DNA of 64,000 bases from Pelagimonas sp. (GCA_025210455.1 JAOARQ010000042.1:1-64000), one strand, 5' to 3'. Shown: positions 36,063 through 46,327, numbered from the stretch's first letter. Notes: a model not told the origin generated them from the sequence alone. Numbers and translations are program-made.

Positions 36063-37961
36063 ATGTCTGAACACCTTCTTCTTTTGGGCTGGTCTGATGT
36101 AATTTGGCAGGTCACGTTGTTAATCACCCTTGCCATTGTGGTTTTGTGGGTTGGCAAGCTTTTATCGGCACGACTGGCTCTTGGCTTTGGTGTCACCTTT
36201 GTGTCGCTTGCTTTGCTTGGTGCCTTTGCCGCAACGCATCGCGGTGACGATGGCGTGTCTTTTGTTGAGCGTAGGATTTGCAGCAGTTCGAGTGCTGAAG
36301 ACTGTGACCTGCTTTTGCAGACGACCGAGAACCCGATTGTACAGCTTGTCGGTATCATTGAGAATTGCGAGGGCCCTGAGTGTGTTGGTGAGGCGGTATC
36401 TCACTCAGGCTCTGAAATGGCCTCGAAATATCTGACTATGCGATGCGAAAGTGATCACGCAAAGGCCTGTACGGGACTGGCTGATCTGCACATATCTTTA
36501 TCTGAGGATGCAACGCCAGCGGTTGACGTGGCTGCACTGTATCAAAAGGCATGTGAGACCGGCGATCCGCGCGGGTGCTACCGGGCCGGAGAACTGTCCG
36601 AAAAAGGGAAGCTCACAAAGCGGGATTTGAAGAAAGCGTTGAAATTTTATCAGCGCGGTTGCTCAGCTGGGCTTGGGGAAAGCTGCATCAGTGCGGGCTT
36701 TATGGTGCGGTTTGGTCGGGGCGCGAAAAGAGATGTGTCGCGCGCGGCCAGCCTTTATGAGGCTGGGTGCGACAATGGCGATCCCGAGGGCTGCGTGAAA
36801 GCAGCCGAGATGTACCAACGCGAACGTGAGCTTCCTAAAAATCCGGCGAAAGCTGCTGAGCTTTTCGGGCGCGCCTGTGAAGCCGGGCTGGCGCGCGGAT
36901 GCAGCGATTTGGCTTGGCATTACAGGGCGGGCGCCGGTGTTGCGAAAGATTATGCGCGTGCAGCCGGGCTCTATCTGCGCGGATGCGATCTTGAGGATGC
37001 GGTTGGTTGCACGGGTGTAGGCTGGAGCTATCAGCATGGCCATGGCCTAGCCAAAGATGCGGTGCGCGCAGTTGAATTTTACAGGCGCGGTTGTGAGGCT
37101 GGAGACCCGTCTGGTTGCACGACGGTCGGCTGGCTGACGGAAAAGGGGATCGGAACGAAGAAAAGTTTACCCCTTGCAGCCGAGTTCTATCTCCGTGCCT
37201 GCCATCGCGAGAACGCAGTAGGCTGTGCAAATCTGGGGTGGATGTACGAAAATGGCCGGGGTATTGACACAGACTTTGCCAAGGCCGCGAGGGCATATCG
37301 CATTGGCTGTGCTAAGAAAATCGCGCAAGGTTGCACAAATCTAGGACGGCTTTACTTCAATGGTCTGGGCGTAAAGAAAGATCTTTTTCAGGCAATGTGG
37401 TTTTATAAGCGCGGGTGTGAGGTTAGCAGAAGTTATGGCTGCGACAATTTGGGTCTAATCCACAGTCGCGTAGATGGGGATGCCGAGGATTTTAGACAGG
37501 CTGCAGAGTTTTTTAAGAATGCCTGCGACATGAAACCGGTCATAGGCTGTACAAATCTTGGTCAGCTCTATGAAACTGGGTCAGGTGTTCGCAAAAACTA
37601 TTCCAAGGCTGCCGCCTTGTTCAAAAAAAGCTGCTTTGCTGGGGATGGGAACGGCTGCCAGAGACTGGGCAACCTCTATGAAAACGGCCGAGGGAAAAAG
37701 CGGGACTATCTGCGCGCAAGTCAGTTTTATCAAAAAGGCTGTGAGGCAGATCACACACCGTCATGTATCCATTACGACTCTATGTTCAAACTAAGCAAGA
37801 TTGCCCGTGGGCACCATGCGCAGCTGAAGCAGCTGTACCTGTCGGCTTGCACAGATAGATCTGTGAAGGGCTGCATGGGGTTGGGCTGGATGTTCGAAAG
37901 CGGGCTTGGGGGGCGCGCGCGATCTTGGGCAGGCAGCCAATGCCTATCAATTGGGATGTGA
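36063..37961 (+). CDS. Cysteine-rich Sel1/TPR-like repeat protein (Hcp type), frameshifted near its 3' end
   Basis: The continuous frame gives 632 residues. Two hydrophobic helices lie at residues 12-60. From about 110 on there are more than a dozen 36-residue Sel1 repeats of the form AxxYxxGCxxGxxxGCxxLG, each with a Cys pair, like the disulphide-locked repeats of Helicobacter Hcp proteins; they probably face the periplasm. The last 15 residues lose the pattern after GWMFESGLGG, at a run of six G (37908-37913). Removing one G restores the frame and two more repeats up to 38115. The ribosome site is weak. Repeat solenoids of this kind bind proteins; the partner is unknown. Confidence 0.82.
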   Translation: MSEHLLLLGWSDVIWQVTLLITLAIVVLWVGKLLSARLALGFGVTFVSLALLGAFAATHRGDDGVSFVERRICSSSSAEDCDLLLQTTENPIVQLVGIIENCEGPECVGEAVSHSGSEMASKYLTMRCESDHAKACTGLADLHISLSEDATPAVDVAALYQKACETGDPRGCYRAGELSEKGKLTKRDLKKALKFYQRGCSAGLGESCISAGFMVRFGRGAKRDVSRAASLYEAGCDNGDPEGCVKAAEMYQRERELPKNPAKAAELFGRACEAGLARGCSDLAWHYRAGAGVAKDYARAAGLYLRGCDLEDAVGCTGVGWSYQHGHGLAKDAVRAVEFYRRGCEAGDPSGCTTVGWLTEKGIGTKKSLPLAAEFYLRACHRENAVGCANLGWMYENGRGIDTDFAKAARAYRIGCAKKIAQGCTNLGRLYFNGLGVKKDLFQAMWFYKRGCEVSRSYGCDNLGLIHSRVDGDAEDFRQAAEFFKNACDMKPVIGCTNLGQLYETGSGVRKNYSKAAALFKKSCFAGDGNGCQRLGNLYENGRGKKRDYLRASQFYQKGCEADHTPSCIHYDSMFKLSKIARGHHAQLKQLYLSACTDRSVKGCMGLGWMFESGLGGRARSWAGSQCLSIGM

Positions 37962-38115
37962 CAATGGGCTGGCGGAGGGATGTTCTGCCCTGGGCTGGTT
38001 CTATTTGCAGGGGCTTGGCGTGGATCGCGACGCGGTGCAGGCGCGGGAGCTGTATCAGAAAGCCTGCAATCTGGGGGAGAAACGCGCCTGTATCGCGGCG
38101 AAAACTGCAAAGTAG
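37905..38115 (+). pseudogene. Out-of-frame C-terminal end of the Sel1 repeat protein
   Basis: In the -1/+2 frame from about 37905 the sequence reads LGGARDLGQAANAYQLGCDN, then GCSALGWFYLQGLGVD and a last helix ending AAKTAK with a TAG stop. This is plain Sel1 repeat sequence and continues the upstream protein exactly at the point where its own frame loses the pattern. No ribosome site precedes it. It is either the genuine end of that protein (indel in the G6 tract, possibly a sequencing error) or a phase-variable/decayed tail. Confidence 0.8.
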
Positions 38116-38172
38116 TCCCGGATGTATTCACGCCCCACCAGAACGGGTAGGGCGTTTCAAGATCACGGTAAG

Positions 38173-39516
38173 TTATCGCCCCATCAGCCTGTCATCAAAC
38201 GGGTAGCTGGTCAGGTTTTCATAGCCATCTTCGGTGATCAGCACCTGATCTTCCAGTTTGATCGAAAAGCTGCCACCGACCTCGCCAACCAGCGCTTCGA
38301 CGCAGAGCACCATGCCCGGTTCCAGTTCATAGTCAAACGCCCCTTCGACCATTTTGTCGGGATAGGCCACCAGCGGCCATTCATCACAAAGCCCCACACC
38401 ATGCATCATGCAGCCGTATTTCTGCGCCTGAAACCTGTCGTCCAAGGGGTGACAGGCGCGTGAGATATCCTGAATATTGGCGCCGGGCTTGAGCAATTGC
38501 ATATTGCTCTGGATGTGCTCATAGGCATGCTGCATGGCATAGACCATATCTGCAGGGGGATCTTCGTCACCGATCCACCAACTGCGCGAGATGTCGATGC
38601 AGATGCCATATGAACCAACCAGATCAGTGTCAAAACTGACGATCTCGTTGTTTTGCACCAGTCTTGGGCCACATTCCTGAAACCATGGGTTGGTGCGTTG
38701 CCCAGAGGCCAGCAGCCGGGTTTCGATCCATTCGCCGCCGCGGCGAATGTTCTCTGCGTGTAACACAGCCCAGATGTCATCTTCGCTCATGTTTCCCTGT
38801 GGCACGCCCGCGCGTGCGGCACGTTCCATTTCTGCCACCGCCTGTTCGCAGGCGTGATGCGCGCAGCGCATCGCAAGGATTTCGTCCGGACCCTTTACAG
38901 CGCGGCTTTTTTCGGTGACCTCTTCGCCCTGCATGATCTCAAAGCCCTGCGCCTCTAGCGCGCGCAGCCCGTGCAACATGATCTTGTCGACCGCCAGCCG
39001 TTTGTTGCCGCCTGCGTGCTCTTGCATCAGGATGCGCACCTCGTTTGAAAACGCATCTGCAGCGACGTCGATCTTATCGCCGCGATCAAAGTAAAAGAAA
39101 TCCGCCCCCGAACGCTGTTCGCGCACCAGCGGATTAAAAGTGCTGAGAAAGGGCGAGTTCTTGTAATCCCAGATCACCATATAGCCATCTGCACACAGCA
39201 GCAGAGCGCGAAACGGGTTATGCGTGTTCCATAGCTGCATATTGGTGCTGTCGGTGGCATAGCGAATGTTGAGCGGGTCAAACATCAGCAGGCCGCCATA
39301 GCCACGATCCGCTATATGCTGTGTCAGCCGTTCCCAGCGAAAACGCCGCATGGCCTGAAGATCAGGCAGCTGCAGGCCGGCGGTTTCCCATTCGCGAAAG
39401 GCCAGTTGGGTGGGGCCGATTTCTATGCGGTTGTTATCATTGGGGGTATTGTCGCCCAATGTTGCCCCGCGCGTCGGATCAATCTTGCGAATATCGCGAT
39501 GATGGTGATGTGTCAT
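38173..39516 (-). CDS. dddP: Dimethylsulfoniopropionate lyase DddP
   Basis: A 447-residue M24-peptidase-fold enzyme that cleaves DMSP to dimethyl sulphide and acrylate. The sequence matches DddP of roseobacters from end to end: RKIDPTRGATLGDNTPND at the start, NIRYATDSTNMQLWNTHNPF, and RLLASGQRTNPWFQECGPR. Asp296, Asp298, Asp308, His372, Glu407 and Glu422 line up, one residue shifted, with the published metal ligands, and Asp378 with the proposed catalytic Asp, so the site is intact. AGGAGG precedes the chosen ATG. Ordinary creatinases and prolidases lack these flanking sequences. No other DMSP gene (dmdA, acuR-acuI) is in the window. Confidence 0.93.
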   Translation of the reverse strand: MTHHHHRDIRKIDPTRGATLGDNTPNDNNRIEIGPTQLAFREWETAGLQLPDLQAMRRFRWERLTQHIADRGYGGLLMFDPLNIRYATDSTNMQLWNTHNPFRALLLCADGYMVIWDYKNSPFLSTFNPLVREQRSGADFFYFDRGDKIDVAADAFSNEVRILMQEHAGGNKRLAVDKIMLHGLRALEAQGFEIMQGEEVTEKSRAVKGPDEILAMRCAHHACEQAVAEMERAARAGVPQGNMSEDDIWAVLHAENIRRGGEWIETRLLASGQRTNPWFQECGPRLVQNNEIVSFDTDLVGSYGICIDISRSWWIGDEDPPADMVYAMQHAYEHIQSNMQLLKPGANIQDISRACHPLDDRFQAQKYGCMMHGVGLCDEWPLVAYPDKMVEGAFDYELEPGMVLCVEALVGEVGGSFSIKLEDQVLITEDGYENLTSYPFDDRLMGR

Positions 39517-39700
39517 GGTGGTCCTCCTTGACCCTAGGGTCTCCCCATGCGCCGGGCTTTGCCCGCCGGATTGCGACGTTCTGCAATGTCGTTTTTCCTT
39601 TGCATGGCTGTTGCAGAAGTTTGTCTTTTCTGTCGGGAAACCGTCGTGATTACGCGGGTAGGGTCGCGCCATTCTAACACAAGAGACGACGGAGACACGA

Positions 39701-40930
39701 ATGACCGTTCTCAAAACGACGCTGGCCGCAACTGTGGCATGCGCAGCGGCCCTGCCAGCCTTTGCAGGTGGCCATGATCACGCCGACACCCTGTCATATG
39801 GTGTGCGCCCCTTCTATCTGATCGACCGCATGGAAGATGGCCCGCTGAAAGAAAAACTGGCGTCGTGCAAAGGCCAGTCGCCGAAAACATCGCTGTTTTC
39901 GATTGGTCACCGTGGTGCGCCGATGCAGTTCCCCGAGCACACCGTTGAATCGAACATTGCCGCCGCGCGTCAGGGTGCAGGCATTCTGGAATGTGACGTG
40001 ACCTTTACCAAAGACAAGGAACTGGTCTGCCGTCACGCTCAGAACGATTTGCACACCACCACCAATATTCTGGCCTCGAAACTGGCGGAAAACTGCACCC
40101 AGCCGTTTGTCGGCGCAGCCGGCGGTGAAAAAGCCAAGGCCGAGTGCCGCACCAGCGACATCACTCTGGCCGAGTACAAAGGCCTGATTGGCAAGATGGA
40201 CGCCGCCAACAAACTGGGCACCACTGTCGAAGACTACATGAACGGCACCGCCAACTGGCGCACCGATCTGTATTCGGCCATGGGTGGCACTGTGATGACC
40301 CATGCTGAATCCATCGCTCTGTTCAAAGATCTGGGCGCGAAATTCACCCCCGAGCTGAAGTCGCCTTCGGTTGAGATGCCCTTCGATGGCTTTTCGATGA
40401 ATGACTATGCTCAGAAGATGATCGACGAGTACAAGGCCGCAGGTGTGCCCGCGTCGGATGTCTGGGCCCAGAGCTTTGATCTGGATGTGGTGAAATACTG
40501 GATCGACGCCGAGCCAGAATTTGGCGCACAGGCGGTCTATCTGATGGATGAGTACAACATCGAAGGGTACTCGCCCATGGATGCCGCGACCTGGCCCAAC
40601 ACCATGGAAGAGCTGAAAGCCATGGGTGTGAATTACATCGCGCCGCCGATGTGGATGCTGGTGACAGCCGAGGGTGACAAGATCGTTGCCTCTGAGCTGG
40701 CGAAACAGGCCAAGGCGGCTGATCTGAAGATCATCACCTGGACGCTTGAACGTTCTGGCCCGCTGGGCAATGGCGGCGGCTGGTACTTCCAGTCGGTGAA
40801 AGATCTGACCGACAATGACGCGGATTACTTTAATATTCTCAATGCGCTGCATGAAGAAGTTGGTGTTGAAGGCGTGTTCTCGGATTGGCCGGCGACTGTG
40901 ACCTACTATGCGAACTGCATGGGGATCTAA
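39701..40930 (+). CDS. Exported glycerophosphodiester phosphodiesterase family protein
   Basis: A 409-residue protein with a Sec signal ([22 protein letters not shown]). The GDPD TIM-barrel motifs are present: [38 protein letters not shown], and late FTPELKSP with conserved acidic and basic residues. It releases glycerol 3-phosphate or an alcohol from phosphodiesters in the periplasm, useful for phosphorus or carbon scavenging. Divergent from dddP with about 180 bases between. Confidence 0.92.
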   Translation: MTVLKTTLAATVACAAALPAFAGGHDHADTLSYGVRPFYLIDRMEDGPLKEKLASCKGQSPKTSLFSIGHRGAPMQFPEHTVESNIAAARQGAGILECDVTFTKDKELVCRHAQNDLHTTTNILASKLAENCTQPFVGAAGGEKAKAECRTSDITLAEYKGLIGKMDAANKLGTTVEDYMNGTANWRTDLYSAMGGTVMTHAESIALFKDLGAKFTPELKSPSVEMPFDGFSMNDYAQKMIDEYKAAGVPASDVWAQSFDLDVVKYWIDAEPEFGAQAVYLMDEYNIEGYSPMDAATWPNTMEELKAMGVNYIAPPMWMLVTAEGDKIVASELAKQAKAADLKIITWTLERSGPLGNGGGWYFQSVKDLTDNDADYFNILNALHEEVGVEGVFSDWPATVTYYANCMGI

Positions 40931-40970
40931 GCGGTCTCCTTGGCCCTGACGGGCCGTCTCGACAGGGTTG

Positions 40971-40995
40971 TGCCCTCTGCGCTAAGCAGGGGGCA
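40971..40995 (+). promoter_or_regulatory. Hairpin covering the Shine-Dalgarno and start codon of the DUF3445 gene
   Basis: TGCCCTCTGC (40971-40980) pairs with GCAGGGGGCA (40986-40995) over 10 bp (one G-U), with a 5-base loop. The 3' arm contains the only purine-rich ribosome site (AGGGGG) and the A of the ATG. The structure could lower or condition translation. It has no T-run, so it is a poor terminator candidate. Confidence 0.5.
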
Positions 40996-41735
40996 TGATA
41001 CTTCAAAAGACCATTCCTTACGACACCACCCCGCGCAAATTACCAGGCATTCAACCGCTCAAAGATGGGGAATGGCTCAGCGTGGATGAGGCCTATGCCG
41101 GGCAGATGCAAAGGCGGCTGGACCTGCTGACCAGCCAGCGTGCAGATGTGCTGCAACTGTCGGACGCGGCCTTGCCCGCCGCGCAAGAGCTGTTGGATCA
41201 CGTTCTTTCAGAGCTGCCCGCAGGGATCGCGCGACAGGGCGATCTGGTGCACTGCCCGGATGGGCGCGTGGTGCAGATCAATCTGCAGGATCCTTTGGGG
41301 ACGCTGGGACAGATCTGTCAGGAAGATTTCTGCATTCTGGAAAAGCAGGGTGCGGAACATGTGCTGACCGGGGCGGTGCTGTGTTTTCCTGCCAGCTGGA
41401 CACTGGCGCAAAAGTTTCTGAAGCCGCTGCTGGCGATCCATGTCCCGGTGAAAGACTATGACGATAATCTGGCCCGACGGGTGCAGCGTTTGTTTGATGG
41501 CATTCAGGTGGGGCGCGGGCTTTGGCGGTTCAATGCGCTGATGTATGACGACCCCGAACTCTATCAGCCGCGCACCGAAGATGATCCGCGTCCGTTGGGT
41601 GGGCCAGAGGCGCGATATTTCCGATCAGAGCGGCAAAGCATGATCCGACTGCCACAAAGCAGGGCAGTGATCTTTGCGATTCATACCTATGTGGTGGATC
41701 AGGGGCCTCAGCCTGTGGCGGCCTCTTGTGATTGA
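40995..41735 (+). CDS. DUF3445 protein, haem-dependent oxidative N-demethylase-like
   Basis: A 246-residue protein of the DUF3445 family, whose studied members are the haem-binding alpha subunit of N-demethylase/dimethylamine-monooxygenase-like enzymes. Recognisable segments: LPGIQPLKDGEWLSVDEAYA, VQINLQDPLGTLGQICQEDFCIL, LCFPASWTLAQKFLKPLLAIH and the C-terminal RSERQSMIRLPQSRAVIFAIHTYV. No reductase gene is adjacent. The start is partly sequestered in a hairpin. The 3' end overlaps the convergent hypothetical gene by 28 bases. Confidence 0.82.
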   Translation: MILQKTIPYDTTPRKLPGIQPLKDGEWLSVDEAYAGQMQRRLDLLTSQRADVLQLSDAALPAAQELLDHVLSELPAGIARQGDLVHCPDGRVVQINLQDPLGTLGQICQEDFCILEKQGAEHVLTGAVLCFPASWTLAQKFLKPLLAIHVPVKDYDDNLARRVQRLFDGIQVGRGLWRFNALMYDDPELYQPRTEDDPRPLGGPEARYFRSERQSMIRLPQSRAVIFAIHTYVVDQGPQPVAASCD

Positions 41736-42388
41736 CCGCGCGACAGGAAACTGAAGGATCCCATCAGGCTGCGCAATCCGCCGCGTGGTTTGGCTGGGGC
41801 CGCTGGAACTGAGGCGGCGGGCTGCTGCGCTGTCAGGCGGCGCACCGGGCGCTTGGGGTATTTGCGGGTTCGTTTTGCCACGGCAGGGATTTCGTCGATA
41901 TTGACCTCGGGGGCCGCAAGACGCGACCGCGCGTCGTTGGCGATGTGATCCACATCCGGGGCATCCTGCATATGCTGCGGCAGGCTGCGCCGCGGTGAGA
42001 CATAGCTGCGCAGGCGCACGAAATCGTCGATATCCAGCAGCACATCCGGCGAATACCATTCCAGAATATCGGCCTGCGAATGATCCAGCGCGCGCAGCAC
42101 CGTGTCAGACAGCAGTTGCGCGGCCTCTTCATCCTGCGCCTCTTCCGGGGTGCCGCCCATGCAGGTGACGACTTCCAGCAGCATGCGCGGCCCAAAATCG
42201 CTTTCTTCCTCGGGGGTAACGCGAATGCCAAGTTCGCGGCCAGTGACCATACTGTCCGCGTCACGCGGCAGAAAGCCACGATCCAGGCGCATCAGCACAT
42301 GACGGGCCGCATCGAGGTAAGGGGTCGGGTCCATTTCCTGCGAATCCGGCAAAATCATTCCGGCATAGGGGCGCTCTGCAATAGACAT
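41708..42388 (-). CDS. Hypothetical cytosolic protein
   Basis: A 226-residue protein with no recognised domain. Start at 42388 is chosen because AAGGAAG precedes it (MSIAERPYAGMILPD). Residues 1-150 are acidic and predicted helical, with LARHVLMRLDRG-like and WYSPDVLLDIDDF segments. The C-terminal third is basic and Pro/Ala-rich (KRTRKYPKRPVRR) and probably disordered. No signal peptide. It overlaps the 3' end of the DUF3445 gene on the other strand. Confidence 0.65.
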   Translation of the reverse strand: MSIAERPYAGMILPDSQEMDPTPYLDAARHVLMRLDRGFLPRDADSMVTGRELGIRVTPEEESDFGPRMLLEVVTCMGGTPEEAQDEEAAQLLSDTVLRALDHSQADILEWYSPDVLLDIDDFVRLRSYVSPRRSLPQHMQDAPDVDHIANDARSRLAAPEVNIDEIPAVAKRTRKYPKRPVRRLTAQQPAASVPAAPAKPRGGLRSLMGSFSFLSRGQSQEAATG

Positions 42389-42545
42389 GGGGCTTCCTTG
42401 GCAAATGTTTTGTCCCACCTAAACTGACAGGAGATTGAGGAAGCATTGCGGGCGAAACATGAAGAAATCGGGAAGACTGTGGCGCGGGATGGACAGCGGG
42501 AAAAGAGCAGTAATGTTCCAAAAAGTGTTTATCTAACAGCGGTAT

Positions 42546-42574
42546 AAAAAAGGGGTGCGCCACTGGCGCACCCC
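42546..42574 (-). terminator. Terminator of the lytic transglycosylase gene
   Basis: A perfect 10-bp stem (GGGGTGCGCC at 42552-42561 with GGCGCACCCC at 42565-42574) and a run of six A on the plus strand (42546-42551), read as T in the minus transcript, 25 bases after the stop. Confidence 0.9.
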
Positions 42575-42598
42575 GGTTGGTCACAATTGCGACACGCT

Positions 42599-43399
42599 CT
42601 AGCCGTCAATTTTGGCAGCGGCAGCAGCGATAGCCTGCTGATAGACAGTGGCGGCATTCCATTCGTTCAACACGCGGAAGTTATGGGTGCCTTCCCCATA
42701 GGGCTGCCCCTTTTTCCAGCCTTTCTGGCGCAGGAAATTTGCGGTCGACGCCAGCGCATCCGCCTGATTGTAGAAATCCACGCGGCCATCACCAGTGGCA
42801 TCCACACCGTATTTCATCGCGTTGCCCGGCAGGAACTGCGTATGGCCCAATTCGCCATGGAACGCGCCTTTCTGATTGGGGGCAAGCATCCCGCGATCCA
42901 CCATCTTCAAGGCTGCAATTGCATGGGGGCGGAACAGCTGAGGGCGGCGGCAGTCATATGCCACCGTCAGGATTGAATTGATTACAGGCTCTGTGCCCAT
43001 GTTGCGGCCATAGCCGGTTTCCATCCCATGGATCGATACCAGAATACCCGCAGGTACGCCAAAGCGCTTTTCCAGCGAGGCATAAAAGCCCGGATTGCGC
43101 GCGATTCGCTTTTTCGCACCCGAGGCAAAGCCATTCAGCGAGCCCAGACGGATCTTGATAAAGCGATCCAGGCTATATTTCACCCCCTTCTGATTGCGGT
43201 CGGCGTTGATGGTACGTTGTGAATATTTCGCTGACATCAGCGCATCAATTCCACGCTTTTTGACGCCAGCGGCTTTGGCCTCAGCGGCGAATTCCGCTTT
43301 CCAGGCGTTAAATCCTTTTGAGGTATTGCCGCAACTGGCGGCATAGGCGGGGGCACTGACAAGAAGGCTGAGACAAATGGATGTGACAAGGCTGCGCAT
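42599..43399 (-). CDS. Lytic murein transglycosylase, MltB-like
   Basis: A 266-residue exported protein with signal peptide MRSLVTSICLSLLVSAPAYA. The domain is MltB/GH103-like: SIHGMETGYGRNMG with the catalytic Glu, GELGHTQFLPGNAMKYGVD and GDGRVDFYNQADALASTANFL. It cleaves peptidoglycan glycan strands to 1,6-anhydro products in the periplasm. It lacks the lipobox of classical MltB. The C-terminus is short, without a peptidoglycan-binding repeat. The longer in-frame extension to 43846 is not supported. Confidence 0.9.
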   Translation of the reverse strand: MRSLVTSICLSLLVSAPAYAASCGNTSKGFNAWKAEFAAEAKAAGVKKRGIDALMSAKYSQRTINADRNQKGVKYSLDRFIKIRLGSLNGFASGAKKRIARNPGFYASLEKRFGVPAGILVSIHGMETGYGRNMGTEPVINSILTVAYDCRRPQLFRPHAIAALKMVDRGMLAPNQKGAFHGELGHTQFLPGNAMKYGVDATGDGRVDFYNQADALASTANFLRQKGWKKGQPYGEGTHNFRVLNEWNAATVYQQAIAAAAAKIDG

Positions 43400-43651
43400 G
43401 AAGATCTCTCGTATAGTCAAATCTGCCAAAAGACTATCTGCCCAAGTGTGAGGGGCCAAGGGGGAATAGGTCTTTGACCCAATCACGGACATGTCGCTGG
43501 CCATCTGTATCAGCGCAGGGTGCGAAGGTAACAGTTTACCAAGGCAAGGGGCCAAAGCTGCACACCCTGAGGCGAAGATGCAGCACGAAATTCTGTCGCC
43601 AGAGGCAAACAGCTTTGCTAAACTCAGATGCCATAAACCTTTTCCTGAACG

Positions 43652-44368
43652 ATGGGCCAACGGATGATTGTTGAAACCGAGCAGCAGAAATGGCGTTTCG
43701 TGGCGGCTGTCACGGGGGCCTCGGTTGTGGCCTCTGTTGCCGTCACGGCTGTGGTTGCACCGCTGGGGTTGACAACGGTGGCGCTGATCCCGTCGATTGT
43801 TGCCCCTTTGATTGTTGCGCCTGTGGCTTCGCATTGGGCGGCACATCTGCTGCTACGAATCCATCGGCTGAACACACATCTGGCGCATTTGATGCGTCAC
43901 GATCAGATGACAGGGCTACTGAACAGGGGGGCGTTCTTTGAGTATTTCGAAGAACAGGATCAACCGGTGGCGGGCGCGGTTCTGATGGCGGATATTGATG
44001 AGTTCAAACGCATCAATGATACTTACGGTCATGCGGTGGGGGATCGGGTGATTTGCACGGTTGCGGAAACCATGAGATCCGAAGTGGAGGCGCATGGGAT
44101 CCTTGCCCGTTATGGCGGAGAGGAGTTTGTTGCCTTCTTACCGCAGCTTTCGCTGACACAAGCGCAGCAACTGGCGGAACAGATCCGCGTCGCTGTTGAA
44201 GATCACATTTTTCTGCATGACGGCAAAAACCTGCGGTTTACTCTCTCGATTGGGGTGGAACAGCTGGATCGTGCCGGAACATTGGATGAAATTCTGATCT
44301 GCGCCGACCGTGCCCTCTATGAGGCCAAACGCAGCGGACGCAATTGCGTGGTGCGCTATTCGGCCTAA
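43652..44368 (+). CDS. Membrane-associated GGDEF diguanylate cyclase
   Basis: A 238-residue protein. Two hydrophobic helices (residues 15-70, VTGASVVASVAVTAVVAPLG and onwards) precede the GGDEF domain, which starts near MRHDQMTGLLNRGAFFEYF. The active site is YGGEEF, so c-di-GMP synthesis is likely. The inhibitory RxxD I-site five residues upstream is absent (GILARYGGEEF), so feedback inhibition is not expected. No sensor domain beyond the membrane helices. Alternative start at 43664. Divergent from the transglycosylase gene. Confidence 0.88.
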   Translation: MGQRMIVETEQQKWRFVAAVTGASVVASVAVTAVVAPLGLTTVALIPSIVAPLIVAPVASHWAAHLLLRIHRLNTHLAHLMRHDQMTGLLNRGAFFEYFEEQDQPVAGAVLMADIDEFKRINDTYGHAVGDRVICTVAETMRSEVEAHGILARYGGEEFVAFLPQLSLTQAQQLAEQIRVAVEDHIFLHDGKNLRFTLSIGVEQLDRAGTLDEILICADRALYEAKRSGRNCVVRYSA

Positions 44369-44442
44369 AGACAGTCTTGCTTTCTAAAGAGGTCTGCGGG
44401 CGCACAGCCTGTCCCTGAGATCAATCCTCCTGAACCAGCCAA

Positions 44443-44466
44443 AGAAAAGGGCGCCCGAAGGCGCCC
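44443..44466 (-). terminator. Terminator of glnBA
   Basis: GGGCGCC (44449-44455) pairs with GGCGCCC (44460-44466) around a 4-base loop; the plus-strand AAAGAAAA on the left reads as a T tract in the minus transcript. Confidence 0.85.
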
Positions 44467-44490
44467 AGATCTGGATCAACTGCGTTTGGA

Positions 44491-45897
44491 TCAGCAGCTG
44501 TAGTACATGCCGAACTCAACCGGGTGCGGTGTGTGCTCGTAGTGCTCAACTTCTTCCATTTTGAGGGCGATATAGCCTTCGATCTGGTCTTTGGTGAAGA
44601 CGTCACCGGCCAGCAGGAAGTCGTGATCTGCTTCCAGGCATTCCAGCGCTTCACGCAGGCTGCCGCAGACAGTTGGGATGCCAGCCAGCTCTTCTGCGGG
44701 CAGGTCATAGAGGTTTTTGTCCATGGCTTCGCCGGGATCAATTTTGTTCTTGATGCCGTCCAGGCCAGCCATCAGCAGAGCTGCAAAGGCCAGGTATGGG
44801 TTCGCCGATGGATCAGGGAAGCGTGCTTCGACGCGCTTGGCTTTCGGGCTTTCGGTCCATGGGATACGAACACAACCCGAACGGTTACGTGCCGAGTAGG
44901 CGCGCAGAACAGGCGCTTCGAAACCCGGGATCAGACGCTTGTAGCTGTTGGTCGATGGGTTGGTGAAGGCGTTCAGGGTCTTCGCGTGCTTCAGGATGCC
45001 ACCGATGAAATACAGCGCTTCCTGCGACAGATCAGCATATTTGTCGCCTGCGAAAAGCGGCTTGCCGTCTTTCCAGATCGACATGTTTACGTGCATGCCG
45101 GTGCCGTTGTCACCGTAGATCGGCTTGGGCATGAAGGTGGCCGATTTGCCATAGGCGTGCGCCACATTGTGGATCACGTATTTGTACTTCTGCAGCTCGT
45201 CCGCCTGTTTGGTCAGGCTGTCAAAGATCAGGCCCAGTTCGTGCTGGCAAGACGCCACTTCGTGGTGGTGCTTGTCAACCTTCATGCCCAGACGCTTCAT
45301 GGTGCTCAGCATTTCGGAACGCAGGTCCTGCGCTTCGTCGATCGGGTTCACCGGGAAGTAACCGCCTTTGACACCAGGGCGGTGGCCCATGTTGCCCATT
45401 TCATATTCGGTATCGGTGTTCCACGAACCGTCTGTCGCATCAACTTCGTAAGATACTTTGTTGATTTTGTTCTCAAAACGAACGTCGTCGAACAGGAAGA
45501 ATTCGGCTTCTGGACCCATGAAGGCCGCATCGCCAATACCCGAAGACTTCAGATAGGCTTCTGCTTTTTGTGCTGTGCCGCGCGGGTCACGCTCGTAGGA
45601 TTCGCCAGTGTCAGGCTCAACGATCGAGCAGTGGATGCAGATTGTTTTTTCTGCGTAGAAAGGGTCGACATAAGCAGATGCTGTGTCGGGCATTAGTTTC
45701 ATGTCCGAGTTTTCGATCGATTTCCAGCCTGCGATCGACGAGCCGTCGAACATAAAGCCTACTTCGAGGAAATCTTCGTCAACCAGATCAACATCTACGG
45801 TGACGTGCTGCAGTTTGCCGCGAACATCGGTGAAACGGATGTCGACGTAGGCGACGTCTTCGTCCTTGATCTTAGCGAGCAGGTCTTGTGCGCTCAT
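44491..45897 (-). CDS. glnA: Glutamine synthetase type I
   Basis: A 468-residue enzyme that makes glutamine from glutamate and ammonia with ATP. Family motifs seen: [42 protein letters not shown], the adenylylation loop NLYDLPAEE with its Tyr, and the substrate region [11 protein letters not shown] plus NRSGCVRIP. The start at 45897 gives [19 protein letters not shown]; the frame is open further upstream but overlaps glnB. It lies 55 bases after glnB, and both are expected to share nitrogen control. Confidence 0.96.
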   Translation of the reverse strand: MSAQDLLAKIKDEDVAYVDIRFTDVRGKLQHVTVDVDLVDEDFLEVGFMFDGSSIAGWKSIENSDMKLMPDTASAYVDPFYAEKTICIHCSIVEPDTGESYERDPRGTAQKAEAYLKSSGIGDAAFMGPEAEFFLFDDVRFENKINKVSYEVDATDGSWNTDTEYEMGNMGHRPGVKGGYFPVNPIDEAQDLRSEMLSTMKRLGMKVDKHHHEVASCQHELGLIFDSLTKQADELQKYKYVIHNVAHAYGKSATFMPKPIYGDNGTGMHVNMSIWKDGKPLFAGDKYADLSQEALYFIGGILKHAKTLNAFTNPSTNSYKRLIPGFEAPVLRAYSARNRSGCVRIPWTESPKAKRVEARFPDPSANPYLAFAALLMAGLDGIKNKIDPGEAMDKNLYDLPAEELAGIPTVCGSLREALECLEADHDFLLAGDVFTKDQIEGYIALKMEEVEHYEHTPHPVEFGMYYSC

Positions 45898-45952
45898 GTG
45901 AGTATCCTCTCGGTTCGTTGTCTCTTGTATGTCTTTGAAATTCGGGGCGCGC

Positions 45953-46327
<375 letters not shown>

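Noticed and set aside
44524-45696. Plus-strand frame of 390 codons opposite glnA
   Set aside because: Shadow of a highly conserved gene; codon bias of glnA on the minus strand explains the open frame.
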